Source of the DNA: a bacterium
Lineage (GTDB): Bacteria; Chloroflexota; Chloroflexia; Chloroflexales; Kallotenuaceae
Length of the DNA: 64,000 bases
Assembly (NCBI GenBank): GCA_016781525.1
Contig: JADDQE010000218.1
Span: forward strand, 1 to 64,000
Reading direction: 5' to 3'
In this document: piece by piece, positions 17,386 through 26,499 of the stretch
How the letters are laid out: every line of letters begins with the position of its first letter
How positions within the stretch are numbered: position 1 is the first letter of the stretch
Notes under the pieces: generated by a model
The model's input: the letters and a program-made list of their open reading frames with translations, nothing else
What the model was told of the DNA's origin: nothing
Database searches by the model: none
Translations under genes and position numbers: made by a program

Positions 17386-17978
17386 ATGAGATTACTTATG
17401 TACAACAATTCCAAGCTCGGCGTCATCTGGCTGATTGGAGCGCTGTTCCTCGCGAGCTGTGGCACACCCATCGCGGGGCCCGGCGGGACGATCGATTTCA
17501 GCGGGCGCACCATCCAGGTTGCAGCGACAACGGGTTACGTCGCCGACGTGGTCCGCAACGTCGGGGGGTAGCGCGTCACGGTAACAGCCCTCATGGGCCC
17601 GGGTGGCGATCCGCATCTCTATAAAGCGAGCGCCGGCGATGTCATGACGTTACAGGGCGCCGATGTCGTTTTCTAACTGGGCTCCATCTCGAGGGACGCA
17701 TGATCGAAATCTTCGAGCGGATGGGTAGAACCAAGCCGGTCTATGCCATTACGGACGGGCTACCGAAGGAGCTGCTACACCGGCCTCCGGAGTTTGAAGG
17801 CGCGTACGATCCCCACGTCTGGTTCGATCCGGAGCTCTGGTCGTACACGGTTGATGTGGTAGCAGACAAGCTGAGCGTGCTCGATCCCCGGAGCGCTGGA
17901 CAGTACCGGACTAACGCCGCTGCCTTCGAGCAACGGCTTGCCGAGCTCGACAGCTACGCTCGGAGCAAGCGCTGCTAG
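17386..17978 (+). pseudogene. Decayed ZnuA/MntA-type metal ABC-transporter binding lipoprotein
   Basis: The first 61 codons give a lipoprotein signal peptide (GALFLASCG) and the family segment IQVAATTGYVADVVRNVGG, where a TAG (17569-17571) replaces the usual Asp codon. The frame then continues VTVTALMGPGGDPHLYKAS and meets a TAA in GADVVF-stop, at the usual Tyr. One base is missing near 17688, and the rest resumes in another frame with MIEIFERMGRTKPVYAITDG and DPHVWFDPELW, ending early at 17978. The metal-site His residues in DPHLYK and DPHVWFD survive, but the C-terminal lobe and the permease and ATPase genes are missing. It directly follows the DtxR-type repressor. Two stops, one shift and truncation make sequencing error an unlikely full explanation. 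Confidence 0.9.
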
Positions 17979-18077
17979 CCGAGCGCATCACACACCAGCT
18001 CACTAAGCAGGGTAGCTCGACGGGTCCGCCACGCCTGATGTGGTTTCAGCCGCGACGGGCGTGGGCCGGGGCTTTGA

Positions 18078-19235
18078 TCAGATGTGACTGGGCGGCAGTG
18101 CGTCGAGCGCGGCAATCAGGCGTTGCAGCCCCTCCGCAAGCTGATCGGGGGCGGTAAGACACGAGAGCATCAGATGGGCTCCGCGCTCATAGCCATAAAA
18201 ATAGCCCGGATGTACCAGCACGCCATGCCGCAAACAGTGCAGAACCAAGGCATCCTCGTCGTCCCAGCCGAGGACCTCGGGAAACAAATAGTAGCCGCCG
18301 TCAGGCGCGTGCACGCGGAGCGTGGGATGTGCACCGAGACGAGCTAGGGCCAAATCTAGGTTGCGCTGCACATAGAGCCGCATATCGTGGGCGAACCACA
18401 TGCCCTGGCGAAATAGATGCGGCAGCATATGCTGCGTCAAGCTATTGCTGCCCAGGAATGTATCGTTGAGCAGCTCAAGCCGGTCGGCGAAGGGCCTGGC
18501 CGCCCCGTTCAACGCGATCCAGCCGAGCTTTAGATCCGGCAGAGCAAAGAGCTTCGAGATGCCGTTGAGGTGGAACACCGGCAGCTCAGGATGCAGCACG
18601 CCTAGCGGCGGTGTGGATGGCTGACGATATGTAAATTCGGCGAAAACCTCGTCACAGATCACCGGGAGCCCCAGCGTTGTCAAGGCGGGCAGGGCCTGGG
18701 TTACAATCACGCCCGTGGGGTTGTGCGGTGAGACGATCAGCACCGCGCGCGTCCGCTCGTCGACCTGGGCATGGAGACTCGCCGGATCGATGCGCCACCC
18801 GCGCGCCTCGTCCAGGGCATAGGGTCGCAGCTCGATATGGTGGACCTCCGCCAGAAAATCGAAGAGTGGATAGGTGACGACCGGCGCCAGCACATTGTCG
18901 CCTGGCTCAGTCAAAAGCGCGAACAGGAGCGAGTACGCCTCGCTGGTGCTGGCGGCAACAAAAACGTCGTCGACGTCAAGTGCAAGCGGCGGGCTGCGAC
19001 GCGCGTAATAGTCGCGGATCGACGCGCGCGCAGCCAACTGGCCACGTGGCTGCGGGTCGTAGCGGCGATTGGACCAGTAGCTCGCTGCAGCGGACTCCAG
19101 CACATGCTGCGGGAACAAGAGACCCTGATGCGTCGGGTTGCTGCTCGTCAGGTCGATGTATTGCCCGTTAGCCGCGATGCGTGCCTGCTCGATCCGGTTG
19201 GGCGAAAGGTCACCATTGGCGAAAAAGCCAGTCAT
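18078..19235 (-). CDS. PLP-dependent aminotransferase, class I/II
   Basis: A 385-residue fold-type I aminotransferase. SSNPTHQGL near the N-terminus is the substrate loop. VSPHNPTG (about residues 166-173) holds the Asn that contacts PLP. The ICDEVFAEFTY strand carries the Asp/Tyr pair, and SKLFALPDLKLGWIAL holds the PLP lysine in NGISKLFALP. LSCLTAPDQLAEGL near the C-terminus probably follows the substrate Arg position but lacks the usual FR(I/L) motif, so the substrate may not be an ordinary dicarboxylate or aromatic amino acid. The ATG at 19235 has AGGA six bases upstream; an upstream in-frame ATG at 19250 lacks one. It is transcribed alone, opposite the GH18 gene. Confidence 0.85.
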   Translation of the reverse strand: MTGFFANGDLSPNRIEQARIAANGQYIDLTSSNPTHQGLLFPQHVLESAAASYWSNRRYDPQPRGQLAARASIRDYYARRSPPLALDVDDVFVAASTSEAYSLLFALLTEPGDNVLAPVVTYPLFDFLAEVHHIELRPYALDEARGWRIDPASLHAQVDERTRAVLIVSPHNPTGVIVTQALPALTTLGLPVICDEVFAEFTYRQPSTPPLGVLHPELPVFHLNGISKLFALPDLKLGWIALNGAARPFADRLELLNDTFLGSNSLTQHMLPHLFRQGMWFAHDMRLYVQRNLDLALARLGAHPTLRVHAPDGGYYLFPEVLGWDDEDALVLHCLRHGVLVHPGYFYGYERGAHLMLSCLTAPDQLAEGLQRLIAALDALPPSHI

Positions 19236-19502
19236 GCACCATCCTGTCATGATCTCGACGGGGATAAGCTACAAGTATAGCAGCTAATTTGTCAAAGCTG
19301 TACGCTGTAAGGCAATATTAATCTGTTTCAGTCAGCGGCGATCCTGCCGGGATCGAGTGAATAACCTTGTCTGTAGCCATGATGCTGTCACTACCTGAGC
19401 CGGGCACACTTCGATATAGCCCATCTCGACCGTGCGATTCATGCCCGCTAGGTATTTTAAGGCTTGACTCGGCGATCCCGCTATGGTAGCCTGCGCCGCG
19501 TT

Positions 19503-20825
19503 ATGCAACGCTTACGGATCGCAATGGAAAGCGGTGTGCGACGCATTAGCGTCCTTCCGCGTCCCCTGCTCATTGCCAGCTATCTTGGGCTCTTCGCGCT
19601 GTGGGCGCTGCTGGTCGGCGATACACTAACCCTATGGCAAGAGCGGCAGGTGCTGATCGAGCGCCGCAAACTGGCGGCCGCGCTGTACCCTACACCTATC
19701 CCGCCGCCGCCACCGACGGCGACGCCGACGATCGCGCCGACATCGACTCCGGTGCCAACCCCAACGGTGCTGCCTACTCCAACTCCGCGCCCTATCGCCG
19801 TGGTGCACCCAAAGACGGGGCGAACGATCGCGGCTTGGCTGCCGACCTCGTTCGACGCCGAGGATGCCCGGGCCTCGTTCGAGGCCAATAAAGATATCCT
19901 GGACGAGGTTAGTCCCTTCTGGTACATGGCCAACGTCAGCGATGGCACCCTCATTCCCGAGGCAGGCGCACGCGACGCTGCTCTGGTCGCAGCGGCGCAC
20001 GAAGCGGACGTGCTGGTGATCCCGACCATTCATAATGTGCTTGACCCGGAAGAGATTTTGCCGATGCTGCAGGATCCCGAGCGCCGCCGTCAGCACATTG
20101 CGCATATCATGGCCGAGGTTCGCGCGTACAACTACGACGGCATTGACATGGACTACGAGACCTTGCCCGCCAGTAGCCGCGGGGTGTATAGCGCCTTTAT
20201 GCAGGAGCTCTCGGCGGCCCTTCACGCCGAACAAAAGCTACTTACGGTTGCTGTTCATGCCAAGACCGAGGATTTTGGCGGTTGGGGCGCGTTTCAAGAT
20301 TGGAAATTGCTCGGCGAGATTTGCGACCGTGTGCGCATTATGACCTACGACTACAGCTGGCGAGGTGGCGGCCCAGGTCCAATCGCACCGTTGAGCTGGG
20401 TGGCAAGTGTCGCGGAGTACGGCCGCTCGGTCGTTCCCGCCGAGAAGCTCCAGCTAGGTATTCCATTCTACGGCTATAACTGGGGCGAGGACGAAGATGC
20501 GCTGCCTCAGACCTGGACCGAAATTCAGGAGTTGATCGCGCAGCATCAGCCCGACGTAAACTTCCGGGCGCGGGATTACACTGGGCCGATCGAGGAGTCG
20601 TTCTTCAACTACCAGCATCGCGGTAAGAAACGCACCGTCTGGTTCGCCGATTACCGCTCGCTTAGCGCAAAGCTTGAGCTGGTGGAGCAGCTGGATTTTT
20701 CTGGCATTGCCATCTGGCGCCTCGGAAACGAGGACCCCAAGAACTGGACCGCGGTGCGGGAGGAGCTCGTGCAGCGTCCCTCGCTGATTCAGCGGGTCGT
20801 GAACACATACCTCCCTGACCACTAG
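19503..20825 (+). CDS. Membrane-anchored GH18 (chitinase-like/YaaH-like) protein
   Basis: A 440-residue protein. Residues 20-45 form a membrane anchor, 62-98 a Pro/Thr linker (PTPIPPPPPTATPT), and 100-430 a GH18 barrel. YDGIDMDYET gives the DxxDxDxE motif with D212, D215, D217 and the acid E219; VRIMTYDYSW and the final GIAIWRLGNED strand are also typical. The subgroup resembles spore-germination YaaH-type enzymes and other cell-wall muramidase or N-acetylglucosaminidase-like proteins, so the target may be peptidoglycan or chitin. It would act outside the membrane. The ATG at 19503 fits a TTGACT-17-TAGCCT promoter starting at 19464; the TTG at 19464 that opens the frame is the -35 itself. Confidence 0.87.
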   Translation: MQRLRIAMESGVRRISVLPRPLLIASYLGLFALWALLVGDTLTLWQERQVLIERRKLAAALYPTPIPPPPPTATPTIAPTSTPVPTPTVLPTPTPRPIAVVHPKTGRTIAAWLPTSFDAEDARASFEANKDILDEVSPFWYMANVSDGTLIPEAGARDAALVAAAHEADVLVIPTIHNVLDPEEILPMLQDPERRRQHIAHIMAEVRAYNYDGIDMDYETLPASSRGVYSAFMQELSAALHAEQKLLTVAVHAKTEDFGGWGAFQDWKLLGEICDRVRIMTYDYSWRGGGPGPIAPLSWVASVAEYGRSVVPAEKLQLGIPFYGYNWGEDEDALPQTWTEIQELIAQHQPDVNFRARDYTGPIEESFFNYQHRGKKRTVWFADYRSLSAKLELVEQLDFSGIAIWRLGNEDPKNWTAVREELVQRPSLIQRVVNTYLPDH

Positions 20826-20902
20826 CCCAATCATTCGTGCACGCCGATCACGTTCCGGATACGTGAGCCTGATCGGTAGCCGGAGTTCGTGACGAAGAGC
20901 CT

Positions 20903-21877
20903 ATGCCTGAAACCGGCGTTAAGATATTTGCACAGCAGGCCGAGCAGCTATACCAGCGTGGCGTGGCAGCTGCCAAGGGCGGGCAAAAGGCCGTGGCCGA
21001 AAGGCTGTTGCGCCAGGCCGTAAAGCTCAACCCAGCCCACGAGCAAGCCTGGCTCTGGCTCAGCGGTGTCGTGGACAAGCCCGACGATGTTGCGTTCTGC
21101 TTGCGCTCCGTGCTGCAAATCAACCCTGAGAACGAGCGTGCTCGGCGGGGCCTCGCCCTGATCGAGCAAGCAGCGACGAGTGGCGCTTCCCTTGCCAAGA
21201 CCGTGACTTCCAGTCCCAGAGTGCCGGTCGTGACCGAGAGCTGGTGGGCCGGCTGGCGCGATGCCCAGACGACCTGGCGGCGCACCATCCGCGTGCTGCT
21301 CCTGATACCGATTGCCCTGATTGGCTCAACCCTTGGCCTCCGCGCGGTGATCAATACCGTACCGCTGCCGACCTTCGCCACGGTGCAAGATATTCCGACT
21401 CCGACTCCGCCCCCGCCCGCGCCGACAGCTAGCCCAACCGCCACCAGTGCGCCAGCCTCGACGAGCGCGTCGGCCGTAGAAGCCTACTTCGCGCATGTGA
21501 ACGCCGAGCGAAGCGTGCTTCAGACGGCAACCGATGAGTACCGCCTCACAACCGACGGTGGACGCACATCAGCCGAGCGGGCAACTAGCGCTCGTGTGCT
21601 GCGTGACCAGGTGCAGCGCAGCCAAGCAACGCTTGCCGCAATCCAGCCGCCGCCTGAAATAGCGGCGACGCATCAACTGTATATAGACAGCTTAAAGCTT
21701 GAGCGAGAGGCGCTGGACCTCATGCTTCAGTTCTATAGCAACTACGACGTTGCCCTCGCCAACCGCGCTGCGCTCCAAATGCAGGAGGCACGCGCTCAGA
21801 TCGCGACTGCAACGGCAAGCTGGGATGCGTTTGTTAAGCAGCAAGGGTTAACTCAGCTCGCACCGCGTGGAGACTGA
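20903..21877 (+). CDS. TPR protein with one membrane segment
   Basis: A 324-residue protein. Residues 5-85 form two TPR-like helical pairs (AEQLYQRGVAAAKGGQKAVA and AVKLNPAHEQAWLWLSGVV, then QINPENERARRGLAL). A membrane helix occurs at about 128-150 (IRVLLLIPIALIGSTLGL), followed by a Pro/Thr/Ala linker (TPTPPPPAPTASPTATSA), and a C-terminal helical domain of about 140 residues with many Gln, Arg and Leu. The TPR part is cytoplasmic by charge and the helical part outside. This layout recurs in Chloroflexota, but no function is known. It follows the GH18 gene by 77 bp on the same strand and may be co-transcribed. Confidence 0.8.
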   Translation: MPETGVKIFAQQAEQLYQRGVAAAKGGQKAVAERLLRQAVKLNPAHEQAWLWLSGVVDKPDDVAFCLRSVLQINPENERARRGLALIEQAATSGASLAKTVTSSPRVPVVTESWWAGWRDAQTTWRRTIRVLLLIPIALIGSTLGLRAVINTVPLPTFATVQDIPTPTPPPPAPTASPTATSAPASTSASAVEAYFAHVNAERSVLQTATDEYRLTTDGGRTSAERATSARVLRDQVQRSQATLAAIQPPPEIAATHQLYIDSLKLEREALDLMLQFYSNYDVALANRAALQMQEARAQIATATASWDAFVKQQGLTQLAPRGD

Positions 21878-22072
21878 TTGGATGCATCCCCGCATCGCCG
21901 CGCAGTAGGCGCTTAATACAACGTGAGGTCCTGCTTGGCACCATTAGCAGAAGGCGGATGCCTTGTGATAGCGCACCTGGCGCTCGGCGGCAGGTGCCCC
22001 ACTCGGTGCCACAGCCGTACGAATTGACAACTCCCCTCCCGGCGCCGATCAGCACAAGAAGGAATTGAGTCC

Positions 22073-22714
22073 ATGCCAGGCCGCATCGTACGGGCATTGA
22101 CACCGGTCGTCATAGGCATCGTGGTCCCGCTGCTATTTATGGTTACGCTTAATCCTGGACCATTACCGGGTGATGTTGCACTGACGCGGAGCTTGCAGGG
22201 CGTGAGTTTCGGCTGGGTCGTCGCCGGCGCCGACGCGCTCATCTGGCCGCTTGGGGTGGCGCTGGTCGTGGGAGCGCTCCTGCTGCGGCGTTGGACCGAG
22301 GCAGCATTCTTGTTTGTGGCAGGCGTGACGAGCGTGGTGCTCGGGGATGGTATTCTCAAACCGCTTGTCGCGCGGCCCCGCCCGACACCGCAGCTCGTCC
22401 AGGTGTATGAGAAGGCGGACGGCTTCGGCTTTCCCAGCACAACGGCCTTGTTTGCGGTTGTGCTCCTGGGAATGCTTGTCTACCTGGCCTCGCGTTCCCT
22501 GGGTGCGGCACCGTCTCCCCGTAGCACTCTTCTCGTCAGGGTCATGCTTGGGGCGGTGATGCTGCTCGTGCTAGCAGTTAGCCTATCGCGCGTGTATATG
22601 GGCGTACATTGGGCAAGCGACGTCATCGGCAGCTGGCTCATCGGCGCAGCCTGGCTCGTGGCGCTGATCCATGGACAGGAATGGTGGCGGCGTCGACGTA
22701 GCGTGAATGGCTAA
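22073..22714 (+). CDS. PAP2-family membrane phosphatase
   Basis: A 213-residue integral membrane protein with five to six helices. All three catalytic motifs of the phosphatidic-acid phosphatase 2 family are seen: KPLVARPRP (C1, about residues 95-103), PSTTA (C2, a variant of PSGH, about 121-125) and SRVYMGVHWASD (C3, about 170-181) with the nucleophile His. The Gly-His of C2 is replaced by Thr-Thr, so the C2 general acid is missing and activity may be altered. Likely substrates are undecaprenyl pyrophosphate or lipid phosphates, with the active site facing outward. AAGGAATTGAG precedes the ATG. It is downstream of the TPR gene by about 195 bp. Confidence 0.88.
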   Translation: MPGRIVRALTPVVIGIVVPLLFMVTLNPGPLPGDVALTRSLQGVSFGWVVAGADALIWPLGVALVVGALLLRRWTEAAFLFVAGVTSVVLGDGILKPLVARPRPTPQLVQVYEKADGFGFPSTTALFAVVLLGMLVYLASRSLGAAPSPRSTLLVRVMLGAVMLLVLAVSLSRVYMGVHWASDVIGSWLIGAAWLVALIHGQEWWRRRRSVNG

Positions 22715-22842
22715 GGCCTTGGGAGAGGCTGCTCCAGCGCGACGGCCCGGCCTATATCCCGACGTTCGGGCACGAATCGTGATCCCCTACCTGGCGTGGC
22801 TCGATAGGACCTCGACGCTCGGAGCTTCTGACCGACCAGCAG

Positions 22843-23145
22843 TTGAGCGCGGCACTAGGCCGAGAGGCAGAATCGCTGATTGCGGTAGCCGCTAGCAACG
22901 CGGGACAGCCGGCGAGTGTGGAGACCCAAGTCTACCAGGCCGATGGTGAGCCAATCGACGTCATCCTGTTCTGTGTTCCGCGCTTGGAACCTGGAACGCT
23001 GGCCAGCATGATTACCGTTATCACCGACCTGCGTGAGCTCAAGCTCGCGGAGGCGGCCCTGCGTGCGGCGGTGCTTACACGAACGCTACGTGAGGCACTC
23101 GACGAGGTCGTGCAGCGCGGTGTGGCCGTCCACCACTGGCTGTAG
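22843..23145 (+). pseudogene. Remnant of a PAS-domain sensor protein
   Basis: The frame encodes about 70 residues that fit the second half of a PAS domain (YQADGEPIDVILFCVPRLEP, then SMITVITDLRELKLAEAALR, the usual exit into a coiled linker). It then runs into unrelated codons and a stop. Upstream the same frame holds SELLTDQQLSAALGREAESL but is cut by a TGA near 22781, and there is no kinase domain downstream. It looks like a surviving piece of a PAS sensor. It ends 80 bp before the convergent two-component genes, whose kinase has three intact PAS domains. Confidence 0.5.
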
Positions 23146-23227
23146 CCCATCCGCTCCCATACGGCGTTGCTTGGGAACAGCGTACCACCCGACGGGTGTA
23201 CGCAACGGGGCCCTGGACGGTCTTTAC

Positions 23228-23620
23228 TTACTGAGTACGGTGATGACAGAGGTTACTGACCGTATCGAGCAGCCGGTCGATATCTAAGGGCTTCTCGAGA
23301 TATGCGACGGCTTCGAGGGCGGTAGCGCCGTGGCTTACGCTTCGGTCGGCTGAGAAGACGACTACCGGTATCGCAGCCAGCTGCGGATCCTGCTTCTGGA
23401 TGCGTCGAAACTCCCAGCCGGTCATCACTGGCATATTGAGGTCAAGTAAAATCAAGCAGGGCCGCGTCGGACGCTCACGTAAATATTCGATCGCTTCCTG
23501 GCCATTCGCGGCTTGGCTGACGTTATACCCCTCGTCGGCCAGCAGCTCGCCCATCGCCTCGCGAATACTCCTATCGTCGTCGACGATCAGCACTTCAGTA
23601 TACAACCCCGTCTGTGACAC
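23228..23620 (-). CDS. Single-domain response regulator
   Basis: A 130-residue CheY-like receiver with no output domain. VLIVDDDRSIR holds the acidic pair (D14, D15), LILLDLNMP holds the phospho-acceptor D60, PVVVFSAD carries the Ser/Thr switch position, and AYLEKPLD holds the conserved Lys near residue 110. The GTG at 23620 is chosen because AAGGAAGG precedes it at good spacing. A longer frame overlaps the kinase gene and gives an odd basic N-terminus. It starts 17 bp after the PAS-kinase stop and is thus a cognate receiver, perhaps relaying phosphate to another protein. Confidence 0.9.
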   Translation of the reverse strand: MSQTGLYTEVLIVDDDRSIREAMGELLADEGYNVSQAANGQEAIEYLRERPTRPCLILLDLNMPVMTGWEFRRIQKQDPQLAAIPVVVFSADRSVSHGATALEAVAYLEKPLDIDRLLDTVSNLCHHRTQ

Positions 23621-23636
23621 CGGCGCCTTCCTTTTC

Positions 23637-25715
23637 TTATGCGGACGTCGTCTGCTCATCCGCCGCGTTTGGAATATTGTCGACTGCGGGCCGGTCCCCG
23701 TCACTTCGTTCCGCTGCTGCCGTATCGATCTCGGGTAAGCTCACGACAAACCTACTACCCTGGCCCTCGCGGCTTTCCACCGTTATCGTGCCCCCGTGAC
23801 GTGTGACGATCTCGTGAACTACGTATAAACCTATTCCTAGCCCGCTAATTCGCCGCGGGTCGACGTTTGCGGCTCGGTAGAACTGGCTAAACACAAAGGG
23901 CAGCTCTGTCTCCGGAATACCCATGCCCTGGTCGGTTACAGACAGGAACACCCGACCCAACCCCTGCTGTACGTCGACCTGAATCGTGCCTCCCCGCGGG
24001 CTATACTTAACCGCGTTATTGAGCAAGTTGTGGAGCACTTGCTCCAAACGAAGATCATCGCCGCGAACCTGGACCTCTTGAGGCGCTTCAAGCTGAATCG
24101 TGTGAAGTTCTAGCTGCGATTGTACTTCATCTACAACGCGCCGCGTGAGGGCCGCAAGATTGGTCGGTTGGAGATCCAAAGCGAAGCGCCCCAGCTGTAG
24201 CCGGGATAGGTCCAGCAACGCCTCGATTAACTTATTCAGGCGCGTCGCCTGGGCCGTGATGGAAGCAAGCCCACGCTGCTCACGTTCCCCAACACCGCCT
24301 TGGCGCTGTGCACGCCGTTGCAGACCATACGCATAGCCGAGCAGCGCCGTGAGTGGAGTGCGCAGCTCATGGGCGGCAATCGAGAGAAAAACATCACGGG
24401 TATGGACCGCTGCTTCCGCCTCCGCGCGGGCTGTTTGCTCACGAATGAGTAGAGCCGCCCGCTCTGCCTCGGCCCGTTTGCGCTCCGTGACATCGCGGTT
24501 GATCTCAAGAATTGCCATCGCCCCATCAGTTTCAGCAGGACGCAATGCCCACCGGCTTGAAACCGTCACCTGATGGCCATCCTTGCGCGTATGGATCAGC
24601 TCACCTTCCCACGCCCCCTCCTGAGCCACGATGGCCTTAATCTCCTGGAGCGCGATGGGAAACTGTGTCTGCAACAGGCTGTGTGAGCTCTTGCCGAGCG
24701 CCTCCGCCTGGGTCCACTGGTACATAGCCTCGGCGCCCCGGTTCCACAAAGCGATCGTGCCTTGCTCCAGGTCATGAACCATGATCGCATCGTAGGCGAG
24801 ATCCAGCAGCTGGGCTTGTTCCTTCAGCGTAGCCGTCTGCTGCGTTAACGCCTCTTCAGCCCGTTTACGCTCCGTGACATCGCGAATAATCACCGTGTAC
24901 AGCTTCTGACCGGCGGCGTCAACCTGGGAGATGGACGCTTCGATCGGGAACGTTGTTCCATCAGCACGCAGCGCAACCAGCACGCCCGGTGAATGCATCG
25001 AGCGGTTTGTCACGCCAGTTGCACCAAATGCACGAATGTATTCGGCATGGTTTGGTCGTGCGCTCGGCGGCAAGAAGCGATCGATTGTGTGTCCGACAAT
25101 GTCCTGCACGCGACAGCCAAACATTTCCTCAGCTGCATCATTGAACACAACGATCCGCTGCTCGCCGTCGAGTGTGATAATCGCGTCCATGGCCGAGTCG
25201 ATGATGCCCGCGAGGCGCGCCTCCCCGGCCCGCAGCGCTTCCTCGGCCTGTTTCCGAACGGTGATATCTCGCGTGACCTTCGCAAAGCCCGAGAGCGCAC
25301 CCTGGTCGTCATAGATCGCAGTAATCACTACATTGGCGATAAAGCGCGACCCATTCTTACGAACACGCCAACCTTCGACTTCAACCCGGCCTTCACGCCG
25401 CGCGGTCTTAAGTACGCGCTCAGGCGCGTGCGCGGCAACATCTTCTGGTGTATAGAAACTTGCGACGTGCTTGCCGATGATCTCGTCGGCTGTATAGCCT
25501 TTGATGCGTTGGGCGCCTGCATTCCAGCTGACCACATGGCCGGTCGGATCGAGCATAAAGATCGCATAATCTTGAACGCCCCCAACGAGCAGGCGGAAGC
25601 GCTCCTCGCTGGCCCGTAGGGCGCGTTCCCGCTCGAGCGAGCTTGTCTTGGCAGACCGAAGACGCGCATTGAGCACGGGTAATGACGATACCCTCAGCCG
25701 TAAAGATCGTGACAC
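23637..25715 (-). CDS. Multi-PAS sensor histidine kinase (3' part of a frameshifted gene)
   Basis: Most of a hybrid sensor kinase: three PAS domains (about residues 35-155, 165-285, 295-415 of this frame, each ending in the E-R-K-x-A-E/R-x-A-L linker), HisKA with the His in AAHELRTPLTAL, and HATPase_c with NLLNNAVKYSPRGG, DQGMGIP and GLGIGLYVV. The first 15 codons (MSRSLRLRVSSLPV) are not family sequence. The true N-terminus lies in another frame upstream (DUF4118-type membrane region) and joins at a GGG run at 25677-25679, where one extra base breaks the gene. It would signal through the receiver that follows. Whether the shift is real or a sequencing error cannot be told here. Confidence 0.88.
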   Translation of the reverse strand: MSRSLRLRVSSLPVLNARLRSAKTSSLERERALRASEERFRLLVGGVQDYAIFMLDPTGHVVSWNAGAQRIKGYTADEIIGKHVASFYTPEDVAAHAPERVLKTARREGRVEVEGWRVRKNGSRFIANVVITAIYDDQGALSGFAKVTRDITVRKQAEEALRAGEARLAGIIDSAMDAIITLDGEQRIVVFNDAAEEMFGCRVQDIVGHTIDRFLPPSARPNHAEYIRAFGATGVTNRSMHSPGVLVALRADGTTFPIEASISQVDAAGQKLYTVIIRDVTERKRAEEALTQQTATLKEQAQLLDLAYDAIMVHDLEQGTIALWNRGAEAMYQWTQAEALGKSSHSLLQTQFPIALQEIKAIVAQEGAWEGELIHTRKDGHQVTVSSRWALRPAETDGAMAILEINRDVTERKRAEAERAALLIREQTARAEAEAAVHTRDVFLSIAAHELRTPLTALLGYAYGLQRRAQRQGGVGEREQRGLASITAQATRLNKLIEALLDLSRLQLGRFALDLQPTNLAALTRRVVDEVQSQLELHTIQLEAPQEVQVRGDDLRLEQVLHNLLNNAVKYSPRGGTIQVDVQQGLGRVFLSVTDQGMGIPETELPFVFSQFYRAANVDPRRISGLGIGLYVVHEIVTRHGGTITVESREGQGSRFVVSLPEIDTAAAERSDGDRPAVDNIPNAADEQTTSA

Positions 25716-26001
25716 GAACTGCGTCCGCGGCTGTAGCTACACGGAAGCCGTATAGGGGCTCGATAAATAAGTAGGTACCAAAAGCTGCACTCAGCGCAGT
25801 CGAAAGTAGGCCCGGCCCGAGGCCACCATACCAACCACTTAGGTAGACAGGAATGACGAGCAGCAACAGCGGAGCTTGTGTCCCTAGTATCGGCATCAAC
25901 AGGAATCTGAGAAGTAGCATGAGGCAGGTGATAACCACTGCGAAGCCGTAGAGCAGTGCTGGGTGGCGTCGCCTGTAACCACGAAGTAGCTTCTGACTCA
26001 T
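25420..26001 (-). CDS. DUF4118-like membrane sensor region (5' part of the frameshifted kinase)
   Basis: From the ATG at 26001 (AGGA seven bases upstream) the frame gives three or four membrane helices (LLYGFAVVITCLMLLLRFL, PLLLLVIPVYLSGWYG, LGPGLLSTALSAAFGTY) and the FIEPLYGFRVA loop, the KdpD-like DUF4118 module that precedes PAS or GAF domains in kinases. The reading frame is right up to EGIVIT near 25680. In the other frame the sequence continues VLNARLRSAKTSSLERERAL into the first PAS domain. Past 25680 this frame is meaningless down to its stop at 25420. Removing one G at 25677-25679 joins both parts into a kinase of about 787 residues. Confidence 0.8.
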   Translation of the reverse strand: MSQKLLRGYRRRHPALLYGFAVVITCLMLLLRFLLMPILGTQAPLLLLVIPVYLSGWYGGLGPGLLSTALSAAFGTYLFIEPLYGFRVATAADAVRVTIFTAEGIVITRAQCASSVCQDKLARAGTRPTGQRGALPPARWGRSRLCDLYARSDRPCGQLECRRPTHQRLYSRRDHRQARRKFLYTRRCCRARA

Positions 26002-26499
26002 ACAGGTTCCTACAGATTCTCCATGCTCTTGGTGGTGCTCATCATACTCGAATTTATCTGTTTGCATTATTCATGCCCGGTTCCGTTACCGGCAGCGCTT
26101 CAGTCTGCCCCAGCTCCGGTACCAGCCCAAAGCTCTTGCCTCCCTGACCTGCTCAATGCCACGATAGGACCGGGATAGGTCGGGTCGTCGGGGGTACATG
26201 TGCCCAAGAGGGCGACCCAAGCGGGCCGCTGTGTTGCCAGCTTCCCCTGACAACCGGATTCAGGGCCACTTATTCTCCGGCCAGCGCCATTATAGCGCAG
26301 GCCGACTCTTGCCTTTGGCATCGGCTCCACCCAACGAGTAAGATCCGGCTGGCCCAGCCAGGGCAACCGGGAGACGGGCATGTTCCCTGCTAAAGTCGGT
26401 GCTGGACCCGGCTAGCAGGTCGACCATAACCTGAATAGGCTGAAAGCTGACTGCCAGGCCATAGAGGCGGAATTCGACGACAATCCGAAAGGCGTGCAT
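26002..26499. other. Divergent gap, no gene recognised
   Basis: About 500 bases between the sensor kinase (minus) and an alpha/beta-hydrolase (plus). Open frames exist but none has a ribosome site or family resemblance. A CTATAATGG on the minus strand near 26290 and a TATGAT before the kinase are possible -10 boxes, but without matching -35 boxes. Confidence 0.4.
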
